43,720 nt of DNA from Acidobacteriota bacterium (GTDB lineage: Bacteria > Acidobacteriota > Terriglobia > Acidiferrales > UBA7541). The DNA lies in the NCBI GenBank assembly GCA_003224055.1, contig QHYE01000080.1, positions 1 to 43,720 of the forward strand, given 5' to 3'. Each line of letters opens with the position of its first letter. Position 1 is the first letter of the stretch. The position numbers and the translations under genes are program-made. The notes under the pieces were generated by a model. That model did no database searches. It was not told the DNA's origin and saw only the letters and a program-made list of their open reading frames with translations. Below are positions 26,361 to 35,426 of this stretch, one piece after another.

Positions 26361-27485
26361 ATGGCAACCCCGACCAAAAAGTTTCGCGTGCTGATCGTGG
26401 ACGATTCCGCGTTCATGCGCAAGGTACTGGAAACCATCTTCAACGCCGACGAACTGCTGCAAGTGGTGGGCCACGCCAAAGACGGACGCGAGGCCGTTTC
26501 GCTGGCGGAGTCGCTCAAGCCCGACGTCATCTCGATGGACATTAACATGCCCCACGTGGATGGGTTGCAGGCGACCGCCGAAATCATGACCACGAATCCA
26601 CGGCCCATTGTAATCGTCAGTTCCGAATCCAAGGAAGGCGCGGCAAGCACCCTGCGCGCCCTGGAACTGGGCGCCATTGAGTTTGTCGCCAAGCCCTCGA
26701 GCGGCATCGACCTGGACATGCAGAGCGTGAAAGAGGAACTCCTTCGAAAGGTGCGCATGGCCTGCAAGGTGCGTGTGGTGCGTACGGCATCGCGGCTGGC
26801 TTCGAAGTTGCAGGAGACCGGGGGCGCCAAGGCGCGTCCACCAGCGCCGGTCAGTGCCCGGCCCGCAGCTTCGTCCGGGCTCGACCAAAGATTTCCCGTC
26901 GTCGTCCTGGCGGCTTCGACAGGTGGACCGGCAACGGTCATGCGCATTGCTCCTGGGTTCACGCGCGACTTCCCTGCCGCAGTGATCCTTGTGCAACACA
27001 TGCCTGCGGCGTTCACGACACAGTACGCCGTGCAGTTGGCCGAATTCACCGAGATTCGCGTCAAGGAAGCGGAAGCCAACGAATCTTTGCAGCCGGGCAC
27101 GTTCTACATTTGCCCCGGCGGACAGCATCTTCGCGTTACGCCCACAGGCCGAATTCAGCTGGATAGCACAACGGGGCGCATCGATGGCTATCTGCCCAAT
27201 ATCGACGTCACGATGGAATCGGTTGCGACCTATGCAGGCGCTCTGAGCATCGCAGGCGTGCTGACAGGCATGGGCAGTGATGGGGCCAAAGGAGCCAAAG
27301 CCATCAAGGCCGCGGGCGGGCTGGTCCTGGCTCAAGACGAGGGTACATCCGTGATTTTCGGCATGCCCGCGGAAGTCATTAAATCGGGTGTTGTCGATCA
27401 GGTGCTTGGAATCGACGACATTTATGCAGCGATCGAAAAACGCGTCCTCGGCATTTGTCGCCCGGCTCCTGCGGGAGTTCGCTAA
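26361..27485 (+). CDS. cheB: Methylesterase CheB
   Basis: The protein has 374 aa from the ATG at 26361, 7 nt after cheA; the longer frame overlaps cheA. The receiver has LIVDDSAFMRK and phosphoacceptor in SMDINMPHVDG. The methylesterase triad is seen in AASTGGPATV, VQHMPAAFT and TGMGSDGAKG. It shares about the same architecture as the first CheB but lacks its charged tail. It ends in TAATG, overlapping the next CheW gene. Confidence 0.95.
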   Translation: MATPTKKFRVLIVDDSAFMRKVLETIFNADELLQVVGHAKDGREAVSLAESLKPDVISMDINMPHVDGLQATAEIMTTNPRPIVIVSSESKEGAASTLRALELGAIEFVAKPSSGIDLDMQSVKEELLRKVRMACKVRVVRTASRLASKLQETGGAKARPPAPVSARPAASSGLDQRFPVVVLAASTGGPATVMRIAPGFTRDFPAAVILVQHMPAAFTTQYAVQLAEFTEIRVKEAEANESLQPGTFYICPGGQHLRVTPTGRIQLDSTTGRIDGYLPNIDVTMESVATYAGALSIAGVLTGMGSDGAKGAKAIKAAGGLVLAQDEGTSVIFGMPAEVIKSGVVDQVLGIDDIYAAIEKRVLGICRPAPAGVR

Positions 27486-28018
27486 TGCGCGTGGCGGCGC
27501 CAGCGAAGACCAGCCCGGCGCGGACGGAGCAGATTATTGTGTTCCGCATCTGCGGTGAGCTTTTCGCCGTGTCTTCTGCTTCGGTGCAAGAAGTCCGCAG
27601 CACCGATAGTTTTTCGGGATCGTCCACCGAGATTTCCGCCCCAGGTCTGCGGAAGGTGCGCCATGTCGTACGGCGCGGGGACAGATCGTTGTTTATCGTG
27701 AGCGGCGCACTGCATTTTGATCTTCCGCCCTCGCCGGGAACGCTGGTTTTCGTGCTGCGAAAAACTCGCACGGCCCTTCTAGTGGATGGCATCGAAAAGA
27801 TGACGGCCATGTCGCGGCTCCAGGCGCTGCCAAAATCGTTTTGCCACGAGGAGAGACTGTGGTACCGCGGATTGACCACCGTTGATCAGACCGTTATTCC
27901 AGTGGTGAACCCGGAAGGGTTCTTGTCCCCGGAGGAGCTTGCCCTGCTGGATGCGTTCATGCCGCCACCCGCAGGCCGCGACGTCGAAAACACGGAAGGA
28001 ACGGTAAGCGATTCATGA
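27485..28018 (+). CDS. Diverged CheW-like protein
   Basis: The protein has 177 aa with ATG overlapping the cheB stop (TAATG at 27483-27487). It has the CheW beta-barrel pattern (IIVFRICGELFAVSSASVQEVRS start; TALLVDGIEKM; VIPVVNPEGF), but the canonical NLRG core loop is replaced by RHVVRRGDRSLFIV. This suggests a changed binding face, so it may be an inhibitor or alternative adaptor. It overlaps the next CheW gene by 4 nt. Confidence 0.8.
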   Translation: MRVAAPAKTSPARTEQIIVFRICGELFAVSSASVQEVRSTDSFSGSSTEISAPGLRKVRHVVRRGDRSLFIVSGALHFDLPPSPGTLVFVLRKTRTALLVDGIEKMTAMSRLQALPKSFCHEERLWYRGLTTVDQTVIPVVNPEGFLSPEELALLDAFMPPPAGRDVENTEGTVSDS

Positions 28019-28494
28019 CGGTATCTGCCGAACTCGAATTGCAATCGTTCGTCCTGCTACGGCTGGGGGAACGGCGATTTGCGGTTCCCGCCAACCAGAT
28101 TGCCGAGCTTGTCGCACCCAGCCGGGTCTTCAAATTTCCGCACCGCACCGCACAAATCGAAGGAGTCATCCTCCGGCGAGGGCGAATTGTCCCGGTCTGC
28201 GACGTGGCCGAATCCCTTACCGGCAGGAAAGTGACGTCGCGCCGGCTATATCTTCTCGCAGTGCGCCATTACGGCGCGCAGACGGAGTGGGTGGCGCTGC
28301 CCGTCACCGGTGAATGTGAATTGATCAACGCGGAAATGACTGTTGCCGCAGAATCCGACGCCCCTCACGTGGCAGGCTGGCTCTCGCACGCCGGGGATGT
28401 GATCGAAGTATTGAATATTGATGCCATCACGCCGGGCCCAGGCGAGATGCGCGCGGAAGGCGAAGCAACGGTTGCTGTGGAGGCACGGCTATGA
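28015..28494 (+). CDS. CheW-like adaptor
   Basis: The protein has 159 aa and a CheW domain: FVLLRLGERRFAVPANQIAE at the start, IEGVILRRGRIVPVCDVAE as the core loop, and a final strand VIEVLNIDAI. It is the third CheW-type protein in this operon and overlaps both neighbours by 4 nt. Confidence 0.85.
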   Translation: MTVSAELELQSFVLLRLGERRFAVPANQIAELVAPSRVFKFPHRTAQIEGVILRRGRIVPVCDVAESLTGRKVTSRRLYLLAVRHYGAQTEWVALPVTGECELINAEMTVAAESDAPHVAGWLSHAGDVIEVLNIDAITPGPGEMRAEGEATVAVEARL

Positions 28495-29264
28495 CGGCTG
28501 CCGGACGCTCCGGAAAAATTCTCCTGATTGATAGCAACGTTTATTTTGCGAAGCGCCTGGGCGACGCGCTGAAGCGCGAAGGATTCGAAGTCATCTCGAG
28601 CACGCAAGCAGCTTTCGCGCTCACGGCGCTTGAATACGACGTGCCCATGGCGATTCTTTGCGCCACGAACATGCGGGAGATGGGCGCGCTCGAAATCGCA
28701 AGGATCATTCGGGCCGACGCCAAAAACGCCGCGTTGCCAATCGTCGCACTGGGCGACGGAAGCCAGCGCGCGCTGATGGAGGCGTTCCAGGCCGGGTGCG
28801 ACGACTACGTCGACCGTCATCAGGCACCCGCGTTGATTGCCACCCACGTGAAACAGATCATCCTGAGCAAGACGCAGGGTTTTCAGCCCACGCAGATGCT
28901 GACCCAATCGGACACCAGCTTGAGCGGCAACCTGACTCACCACGACCTGCCGGGCGTGATGCAGATGCTGGGCCACGCGCGCCAGACCGGCGCGCTGCAC
29001 ATTAACGCTGACGCAACGGACGCAGTATTGTTCTTCGACGCGGGCGAAATTACTCACGCGGAATGCGGAAACTTGTTTGGCGATGAAGCCGTGATCCACA
29101 TTCTGAAGAGCTGCGAGAACGGCGGCGAGGGCGTCTACAAATTTGTCTACGGAGCGGCCTCGACGCAGCGGACGGTGCTGCGCTCGTCCACCGATCTTAT
29201 GCTCGATGCCATGCGCGAATACGACGAAGGAACGCGCGACATGGCGGACAAGGAAGCGCTATGA
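28491..29264 (+). CDS. Pseudo-receiver with DUF4388 (PATAN-type) domain
   Basis: The protein has 257 aa. Residues 8-125 have a receiver fold (KILLIDSNVYFAKRLGDAL), but the phosphoacceptor strand reads MAILCATNMRE with no aspartate, and the lysine-proline motif is replaced by VDRHQAP, so it should not be phosphorylated. Residues about 143-245 resemble DUF4388 (TSLSGNLTHHDLPGVMQML, then TGALHI and GEITHAECG), a domain common in Frz/Mgl-type polarity and twitching systems. It probably acts as an output or adaptor protein. It is coupled to its neighbours by ATGA overlaps. Confidence 0.8.
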   Translation: MTAAGRSGKILLIDSNVYFAKRLGDALKREGFEVISSTQAAFALTALEYDVPMAILCATNMREMGALEIARIIRADAKNAALPIVALGDGSQRALMEAFQAGCDDYVDRHQAPALIATHVKQIILSKTQGFQPTQMLTQSDTSLSGNLTHHDLPGVMQMLGHARQTGALHINADATDAVLFFDAGEITHAECGNLFGDEAVIHILKSCENGGEGVYKFVYGAASTQRTVLRSSTDLMLDAMREYDEGTRDMADKEAL

Positions 29265-30061
29265 GCGAAACCATGACGATTCCGCCGCCAGGCGAAGCGT
29301 TGACAAAGAAGACGCCCACGGTGTATTTCATCGATGACAGCGCGACGATGCGCGAAGTCATCAAGATCGCTTTCCGCCGCGAGAACATCAATGTGATTAC
29401 CTGCGCCGACGCGGCCTCCGCGCTGGCGCAGTTCGATCAATACCGCCCAGACGTCGTGATTACAGACGTCATCATGCCCGATCAGGACGGCTATTCCGTC
29501 TGTAGCCAGATCAAGCAGAATCCAGAGTTCAGCCAAATTCCCGTGGTGCTGATGTCCGGAGTTGTAAATAAAAGCGTGGCGGACAAAGCCGTTTCCGTAA
29601 AAGCCGATGAGCTGATTCGCAAGCCCTTTCAGCCCCAGGAATTGATCGCGCGGGTAAAGAGCCTCCTCGACCCAAAGGGAGCCGCAACTCCTCCCGCTGT
29701 GGAACGTTCGGGGTCTTCCAATGCGCTAAGCAATCTCTTTGCTCCGGCTCCCGTTCCAGTCGTGCCCCGGAACGTGGCACCTCCGCCTCCAGCAGCGCCG
29801 GAAACCACCGAATCGGCCTGGCCGCGCGCGCTTGCCGCTGCTTTCACGCCACGGCAACCGGCATCTGGGCAGCCTAACGTGCCGCCCTCCGCGCCTCCAA
29901 CAGCGCGGTCCGCTCCGACCGCCTCCGACGTCCAGAAGCTGCGCATCGAAATCGCTCACCTGGACTTGCTCGTCAAGAAACTCCAGACCGAACTTCAGAT
30001 TGAGCGGCAGTACAACCAGGCGCTCGAAACCCAAATACGCTCACTCACCGACGTGGAGTAA
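29261..30061 (+). CDS. Response regulator with proline-rich linker and C-terminal coiled coil
   Basis: The protein has 266 aa. Residues 18-140 are an intact receiver (VYFIDDSATMR; phosphoacceptor in VITDVIMPDQDGY; lysine in IRKPFQPQE). A linker of about 75 residues rich in Pro/Ala follows, then a short amphipathic coiled coil (VQKLRIEIAHLDLLVKKLQ). The layout recalls adaptor-type regulators that localise via coiled coils. It is the last gene of the second chemosensory operon. Confidence 0.88.
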   Translation: MSETMTIPPPGEALTKKTPTVYFIDDSATMREVIKIAFRRENINVITCADAASALAQFDQYRPDVVITDVIMPDQDGYSVCSQIKQNPEFSQIPVVLMSGVVNKSVADKAVSVKADELIRKPFQPQELIARVKSLLDPKGAATPPAVERSGSSNALSNLFAPAPVPVVPRNVAPPPPAAPETTESAWPRALAAAFTPRQPASGQPNVPPSAPPTARSAPTASDVQKLRIEIAHLDLLVKKLQTELQIERQYNQALETQIRSLTDVE

Positions 30062-30330
30062 CTCGCAGACGATTGCCTCTCCCTCGTGGCGTTTTCAAAA
30101 TTGCGCCAATACAGCCAGCGGCCACGCCAACTTCGATCCACCTCTTGAACGCAACGACTTGTTGCGCAATTTCGAAATGGTTCCGACGCTTACTGAACAT
30201 CTGAATGCCAGGGGCTAATCCCCCTACGCTGGGGCACGATTCCCGCGCAGCAACTGCTGACGCCTTTTCGCTGGCGTCGGTGTATGATACGACGCAGGTT
30301 GAGGTTTCCCTTCCGCGGTAGAGGTTGATT

Positions 30331-32286
30331 ATGACACTCCATATCCTTGAGTCCCTGGCGACGACTTTGATCGGCGCTGGGTGTCTCTTGCTGCCTGCTT
30401 CAGGTTTGGCTCAACGCCCACCAGTGGACCCTTCTGGCGGGAGGCCGCCAGGCGGCGCTGCCGCGGGAATCGCCATCCCCACGTCGCACCTCGATGTGTA
30501 TGTGCGGGATGTGGACGGGGGGCCGATCAGCCAGATGGCGCTGGTCACAGTCACCAAGATGTCGAACCAGTATTGGCGGCAGATTACAGCCCAGGCCGGC
30601 AGGGCATCCTTCGATAATGTCGCATCGGGCCGATACACCGTCCAAGTGGTTGCACCCGGCTATGTGAAGGCAGTCGAGGACGTTGATGTTATAGGGTCCG
30701 GGGGAAGCGAACTGATTTACGTTACCCTGAAACCTGAATCACCGGGTGGCGAACCTACACCAGTGGTGGCTGGACCTCCCGTCCTCGCCCCTAAAGCGCA
30801 GAAAGAGCTGGGGAAAGCACTCGAAGCGCTTCGTGCATCAAAGTTCGCGGAGGCGCGTGCCCACCTGGATGCGGTGTATCGCCTCGCACCTTCTCATCCC
30901 GATGTGAATTTTCTCTTCGGCGTGTATTCATCGCTAGTAAATGACTGGCAGCAGGCCAAGTCCTACTGGGAGAAGGCCATCACCATCTACCCGCAGCATT
31001 TGCTCGCCCGGGTTTCCCTCAGCGATGCGTTGTTACGGGAAAACAAGCCCGCGGATGCAGTTCCTCATCTCAAGAAGGCCTTGGAACTCGAGCCGAATTC
31101 GTGGCGCGCTCACGCGCTCCTCGCCGATGCCGACTTGCGCCTGGGGTCGTCGGAGGAGGCGGTCCGCGAGGCGGAACGCGCCGTCGAGCTCGGCCACGAG
31201 CGCGCTGCCGGAGTCCGGCCCATGCTGGCGAGGGCGCTCGCCGCGCAAGGGAAGGCCGATCGCGCCGTCCAAGTTCTGGAATCTTATCTTCGAGAACATC
31301 CCGCGGATACTGCAGCGCGGATGCAATTGGACTCCCTTCGTCCACGTCAGGTCCTCCCCTCTGGTCCTTCTTCTGCTCCCGCAGCTCCGGCGGTTTCCGT
31401 AACGCCCGCGGCGGCCTATCCATCGACTGTACCCGCGCTCCCCTTACCCTCCAGCTGGCTTCCCCCGGATGTGGACGAGAAAGTGCCACCCGTCGAGTCC
31501 GGAATCTCCTGTCAGCTGGACGTTATCGTTCGAAACGCTGGAAAGCGCGTGCAGGAATTCATGCGGAATGTGGATCGCTTCACGGCAACGGAGTCATTCT
31601 TCCACGAATCCGTGAACGCCTGGGGATTTCCTGCCCCGCCTGAAACACGCAAATTCGATTACGTGGTCTCCATTCAGGAAGTTCGCCCAGGCATCTTGAA
31701 CGTGGACGAATACCGCAACGGCGGCCCTTCCTATGAGAAATTCCCTGGTGGAACGGCCACCCTGGGGCTGCCCTCACTCGTGCTGATCTTTCATCCCTAT
31801 AGCGCGGTGAACTACGACATGACGTGCGAAGGATTGGCTCATTGGAACGGCGGCCTGGCCTGGCAAGTTCATTTCCGCCAGCGGCACGATAAGCCCAGTA
31901 CGGATCGGCGTTATCGGGTCGGGGAAGCCGGCCCCTCCTACCCTGTCGCCCTTAAAGGGCGCGCCTGGATCGCAGCGGACACGTTCCAGATCGTGCGTCT
32001 CGAAACCGATCTTGTCGCGCCACTGCCGGAAATTCGCTTGGTCGCGGACCACACGACGATCGAATACAGCGCCGTGCATTTCCGCAGGCGCGATGTGGAT
32101 ATGTGGCTTCCGCGCACGGCGGAAGTCTTCTACGACTTGAAAGGACGCCGCGTTCATCGGCGGCACAGCTTCAGCAACTATATGCTCTTCTCCGTGGACG
32201 ACCGGCAGTGGATCGACGTACCCAAAACCGAAGAGGTGCCTTCCACGGAATCTCCGTCCGAACCCACAAAGCCAAATCCGTCTTAA
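30331..32286 (+). CDS. Secreted TPR protein with carboxypeptidase-regulatory-like domain
   Basis: The protein has 651 aa from the ATG at 30331 (AGAGG 6 nt upstream; a TTG at 30325 is the alternative). Residues 1-28 are a signal peptide ending ASGLAQ. A domain of about 80 residues (HLDVYVRDVDGGPISQMALV ... ASGRYTVQVVAPGY) resembles the CarboxypepD_reg/Ig-like module common in Acidobacteriota. TPR repeats at about 145-325 follow (ALEALRASKFAEARAHLDAV, AVPHLKKALELEPNSWRAH). A Pro/Ala linker leads to a C-terminal beta-rich domain of about 270 residues of unknown function. It should be periplasmic or surface-exposed. A TATGAT at about 30285-30290 could be its -10 box. Confidence 0.8.
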   Translation: MTLHILESLATTLIGAGCLLLPASGLAQRPPVDPSGGRPPGGAAAGIAIPTSHLDVYVRDVDGGPISQMALVTVTKMSNQYWRQITAQAGRASFDNVASGRYTVQVVAPGYVKAVEDVDVIGSGGSELIYVTLKPESPGGEPTPVVAGPPVLAPKAQKELGKALEALRASKFAEARAHLDAVYRLAPSHPDVNFLFGVYSSLVNDWQQAKSYWEKAITIYPQHLLARVSLSDALLRENKPADAVPHLKKALELEPNSWRAHALLADADLRLGSSEEAVREAERAVELGHERAAGVRPMLARALAAQGKADRAVQVLESYLREHPADTAARMQLDSLRPRQVLPSGPSSAPAAPAVSVTPAAAYPSTVPALPLPSSWLPPDVDEKVPPVESGISCQLDVIVRNAGKRVQEFMRNVDRFTATESFFHESVNAWGFPAPPETRKFDYVVSIQEVRPGILNVDEYRNGGPSYEKFPGGTATLGLPSLVLIFHPYSAVNYDMTCEGLAHWNGGLAWQVHFRQRHDKPSTDRRYRVGEAGPSYPVALKGRAWIAADTFQIVRLETDLVAPLPEIRLVADHTTIEYSAVHFRRRDVDMWLPRTAEVFYDLKGRRVHRRHSFSNYMLFSVDDRQWIDVPKTEEVPSTESPSEPTKPNPS

Positions 32287-32349
32287 TCCTTCTCCCATCA
32301 TTCGGCTGAATCTCCAGCCCACGGGCCAGTTGACGGGATAGGGGATAGG

Positions 32350-33562
32350 AGCGAGCGAAACTGCCCTCCACTGCACTGTTTCTTGGTGCAATTTGGGAGT
32401 GAACGCATCTGAGGCTGGAAGTGGCCGACACATCCGCTCTTGAATAGACTAGCCTGCGATTGCCAGTCCATTGCAAGATGCAACTGGAGGGTTGTCCCAT
32501 GCCCATGAAATTCGTGAAAACTGCTTTTGTGTTATTGGTCTTGTCGTGCCCTATCGCGCAAGCTGATGTAAGCGCAAGCCGCGTCCGCCCTGTGGGCCGA
32601 AAGCTGGAGGAGCACATTGCCGAGTTTGCCGAGACACCTCAAGAAGCCAAGGATCTAAAAGAGCTGCTTCCTCTCAAGTACAGCGTAGTCGAGGATGAAG
32701 AAATTAATGCCACAACGCAAAGGACACGGAACACTATTATTGTGAATCGCGGCTTGCTCCTCCTAGTGCAAAGCGATGATGAACTCGCTTTTGTCATCGG
32801 TCACGAAATCGGTCACATTCTAGTCGGACAGATGAAGAAGGTTGACCTGGAAAAGGCCCTAGAGAAATTCTGGCAAGAGTCGGCAGGAGCAATCAAAAAC
32901 GAACAAATGGCCGATGAGCTGCTGGCAGACATGGCGGGAGTGATTTTGATGCATCAGGCCGGGTTCGATTCGGATGCAGCGGTTAAGTTCTTCCGCCATC
33001 TGATTGCGGAAAGAGGCTCACTCGACTGGGCCGCAATGTATGTAAAGGGCGAATCAACTTTAGACGATGTGCATTTGATCGAAGAGGCGAGGTTGCGGAT
33101 CGTTTCTGCCGTGGCTGAAGACCTTCGAGAAGGGATGGAGAGCAAACAAGAGCCGCAAGAAACTCCATACATTTGGATTGGCAGATTCAGCGTTACATTC
33201 GAGGATGCAGGCGGTAAGCGGCAAATGGCGGACATAACAGACCTCTTGGGCCTCTACACGGAACATGACTTTCGCGCTGGCTGGACGATGGAAGTTGAGG
33301 CGCGAAAGGAGCTGATTCGAAAGCTCGCTCCCAAGCAGCATCCGAAGAAAGTTCTGCGTGTCCTCAATGTCGAGTTAAAGGAAATTGAACGGGAACCGTT
33401 TGAGGAGAAAAGAGAACGCGAAAAATGGTCCACAAAAGGCGGACCAGCGCCGTGAGGATGATGAGGGTCTTAGTCAAACTGCTTCCAACCGACAGTTGCG
33501 GAGATGGTTTGGAGCGATGCAAAACTGCCCCCTGTTGCACAATTGTGGTGCAATTGTGACGC
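32350..33562 (+). repeat. Pair of about 45-nt direct repeats flanking the M48 protease gene
   Basis: Copies lie at about 32350-32397 and 33512-33560. Both contain GGAGCGA, AAACTGCCC, TGCAC and TGGTGCAATT in the same order and orientation. The right copy contains the palindrome CACAATTGTG. They bracket one gene, so they may be cassette borders or remnants of an insertion element. Confidence 0.45.
32499..33455 (+). CDS. Secreted M48-family metalloprotease
   Basis: The protein has 318 aa from the ATG at 32499 (CTGGAGGG 7 nt upstream); the frame opening at 32460 has no such site. A signal peptide (VKTAFVLLVLSCPIAQA) is followed by a small M48 domain with the zinc motif HEIGH (VIGHEIGHILVG) and the third ligand in an ExxAD motif (ELLADMAGV). 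Such proteases act on misfolded envelope proteins or peptides. The C-terminal 120 residues are charged and not recognised. It is flanked by short direct repeats. Confidence 0.85.
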   Translation: MPMKFVKTAFVLLVLSCPIAQADVSASRVRPVGRKLEEHIAEFAETPQEAKDLKELLPLKYSVVEDEEINATTQRTRNTIIVNRGLLLLVQSDDELAFVIGHEIGHILVGQMKKVDLEKALEKFWQESAGAIKNEQMADELLADMAGVILMHQAGFDSDAAVKFFRHLIAERGSLDWAAMYVKGESTLDDVHLIEEARLRIVSAVAEDLREGMESKQEPQETPYIWIGRFSVTFEDAGGKRQMADITDLLGLYTEHDFRAGWTMEVEARKELIRKLAPKQHPKKVLRVLNVELKEIEREPFEEKREREKWSTKGGPAP

Positions 33563-33615
33563 GGTGATTTCCACTTGTCCGGTTTCGGCGTTAATCAGGA
33601 CGTGAGCAAGCTTTC

Positions 33616-34038
33616 TTAATCGGTGAGTAAGAGCGGACTGTTCGCCGTGTAATGAACAAGCGTCGCCTTACCCTCAATCATCTGCCAAACGAATTGCTCG
33701 TCCAAGTTGCCATTGGCACATGTACGCGAAGATTTAATAATAACGAAACTACCGGAAGTTGAGGTTTGGTATCTGGCGAAGGTAACAACAGATAGCTCTC
33801 CGCACTTCCCCATCTTTCGATTGATTCTGCTCGAATATCCTATAAATTGGTCGCGACTTCCGGCTTTTTGAAAGCCTTCGGATGCGCTACTGTAGATTGC
33901 GACATACTGGCCACTGTCAAATAAGTGATGAAACGTATCGGCCGCGTTTTTCGCGTCGCGGTAATTTACCGAAGCTGAGCAACTACATAAGGCAAGAGAT
34001 ATAATCACAATAATAGAACGAAGCCAACGCCGCTTCAT
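33616..34038 (-). CDS. Small lipoprotein, DUF4019-like
   Basis: The protein has 140 aa from the ATG at 34038, with GAGGAA just upstream; the frame continues to 34143, but that would put 35 residues before the signal peptide. It begins KRRWLRSIIVIISLALCSCS, a lipoprotein signal with LCSC as lipobox. The mature part (DAKNAADTFHHLFDSGQY ... SRDQFIGYSSRI) resembles DUF4019-type small periplasmic proteins of unknown function. It is convergent with the M48 protease gene. Confidence 0.65.
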   Translation of the reverse strand: MKRRWLRSIIVIISLALCSCSASVNYRDAKNAADTFHHLFDSGQYVAIYSSASEGFQKAGSRDQFIGYSSRINRKMGKCGELSVVTFARYQTSTSGSFVIIKSSRTCANGNLDEQFVWQMIEGKATLVHYTANSPLLLTD

Positions 34039-34366
34039 TTCCTCACGGCCTAGACGTGCAGGATGAATGTCCATCATCGCGCGGCCTCCATTTTGGACAA
34101 CCGTCTCGCCCTGCTCTTTGTTGTACTTTGTGACCTTCTCCATAGCGTCGCGCAGATCATCTTTCAGCGATGATGTTCATCTACCCGCCCGATGAAGCGC
34201 ACAGCTATTCGACCACGGCCAACAGTGTCCCTTTGATTCAACGGAGGACGGGTGCGCCCTCAGAGTAAATAATCAAGGAAGGGGTACGCTTCAGGATTCA
34301 AGTGCATGGTAAGTCGCGTTACCGGAGAAGTGGAAGCCACGGCTGGAACTTTGCATAGCTGAGCAG
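34039..34366. other. Intergenic stretch without recognised features
   Basis: I see no gene, repeat or strong promoter in these 328 nt beyond the upstream extension of the lipoprotein reading frame (to 34143). Confidence 0.4.
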
Positions 34367-34954
34367 CTAAGGTTGGTCAGGTTTGAAAACACGGCCTCCC
34401 GCGCAATCTATTGAGAACGGCTTTGACTTCCTCCAAGAACGAACCGGAGGGAGGGCATCAAGCTTGACAGAAACGGGCACGGACTTATCTTCCCAGACTT
34501 CGGTTTCGACCGTGTTGGGCGCAACTAGCCGGAAGTCAGCATTGGAAATCCCCACCACAAAATAATGGTCAAGGGTGCGCACGGTTCCATCCTTCCGAGT
34601 CAAGAATTGAGTGGGGGCATGCCATGCTTGGTGGCCGCCCGAACTGGTCAGGCTAAACACAAAATATTGCGAGTCGGGAGTCCATTCAGCTTTTACTACC
34701 CCGAAACCGTGTTCGTTATCTTCCGAGGAATAATCAAGGGCGCAAGCAATCTTGCCTTCGCTGGACTTGAACTCGATTCTGCTTTCATATTCGGAACGTC
34801 CAGCCTCTTTGCTGACGGGCACAACCACAACGCGCACGCCGCCATCCGGGGCCGTGTATTGTCGTTGTTTCTTTTCTTGCTTGGCAAGTTCGGCTGTTTC
34901 TGCTGCCGTCATCACAGAAACCATCACGAAAACGAGCAAAAGGGAAGTTTTCAT
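34367..34954 (-). CDS. Small secreted protein of unknown function
   Basis: The protein has 195 aa. A signal peptide (KTSLLLVFVMVSVMTAAE) precedes a charged linker and a beta-rich domain (GVRVVVVPVS, EYESRIEFKSSEG, AEWTPDSQYFVFSLTSSGGH). The WTPDSQYFVF segment recalls beta-propeller-like strands, but only one or two are present. Family and role are unknown. Confidence 0.6.
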   Translation of the reverse strand: MKTSLLLVFVMVSVMTAAETAELAKQEKKQRQYTAPDGGVRVVVVPVSKEAGRSEYESRIEFKSSEGKIACALDYSSEDNEHGFGVVKAEWTPDSQYFVFSLTSSGGHQAWHAPTQFLTRKDGTVRTLDHYFVVGISNADFRLVAPNTVETEVWEDKSVPVSVKLDALPPVRSWRKSKPFSIDCAGGRVFKPDQP

Positions 34955-35013
34955 GTGCGTCTAGACAGAGAGTATAGAACAAGTCGGTCAACTCCCGGTT
35001 AGTCGGATTATCG

Positions 35014-35033
35014 GAGAAGTGACGCTACTTCTC
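35014..35033. promoter_or_regulatory. Hairpin overlapping the stop of the small membrane protein gene
   Basis: A 7-bp perfect stem (GAGAAGT/ACTTCTC) with a 6-nt loop overlaps the stop codon at 35025-35027. No U-run follows, so terminator function is uncertain. Confidence 0.3.
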
Positions 35034-35333
35034 TGGTTTGCTCGAAAATCGACGTTGCAACGTCTCCATCGAACGACTCAGGAAGTACCACCAGACCGTT
35101 CCAACGACTCCCCAGACGGCCCAGGCAAACCAACCATATTCAGCGGAGGTGAACATTACGCTGAAGGCTATCGCCGAGATTGGCAGGTCAGCTACCCACA
35201 AGATTCCAAAAGGCAAACGCGCCGGTCCGTCGAGTATAGGCTTGCTTGAGATCCACATTAGGACAGAAGTTGTCACGAACAAGAGGGCGTGCAATACGGG
35301 TACAGTAAATCGCGCTCGCAGGAGATTCAGCAT
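35025..35333 (-). CDS. Small integral membrane protein
   Basis: The protein has 102 aa with three likely TM segments (VPVLHALLFVTTSVLMWI, LPFGILWVADLPISAIAFSV, YGWFAWAVWGVVGTVWWYFL) and a basic C-terminus. No family is recognised. It is the last gene before the polymerase-Cas1 module. Confidence 0.55.
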   Translation of the reverse strand: MLNLLRARFTVPVLHALLFVTTSVLMWISSKPILDGPARLPFGILWVADLPISAIAFSVMFTSAEYGWFAWAVWGVVGTVWWYFLSRSMETLQRRFSSKPEK

Positions 35334-35426
35334 CGCAGAATCTTACCTCACCGAGGGGATTCCCGACTGCTCCTCCCAGGCGTAAGTCCCGATAAGTCGT
35401 GCCTTTGTCTTGGCAATACTCTGATT

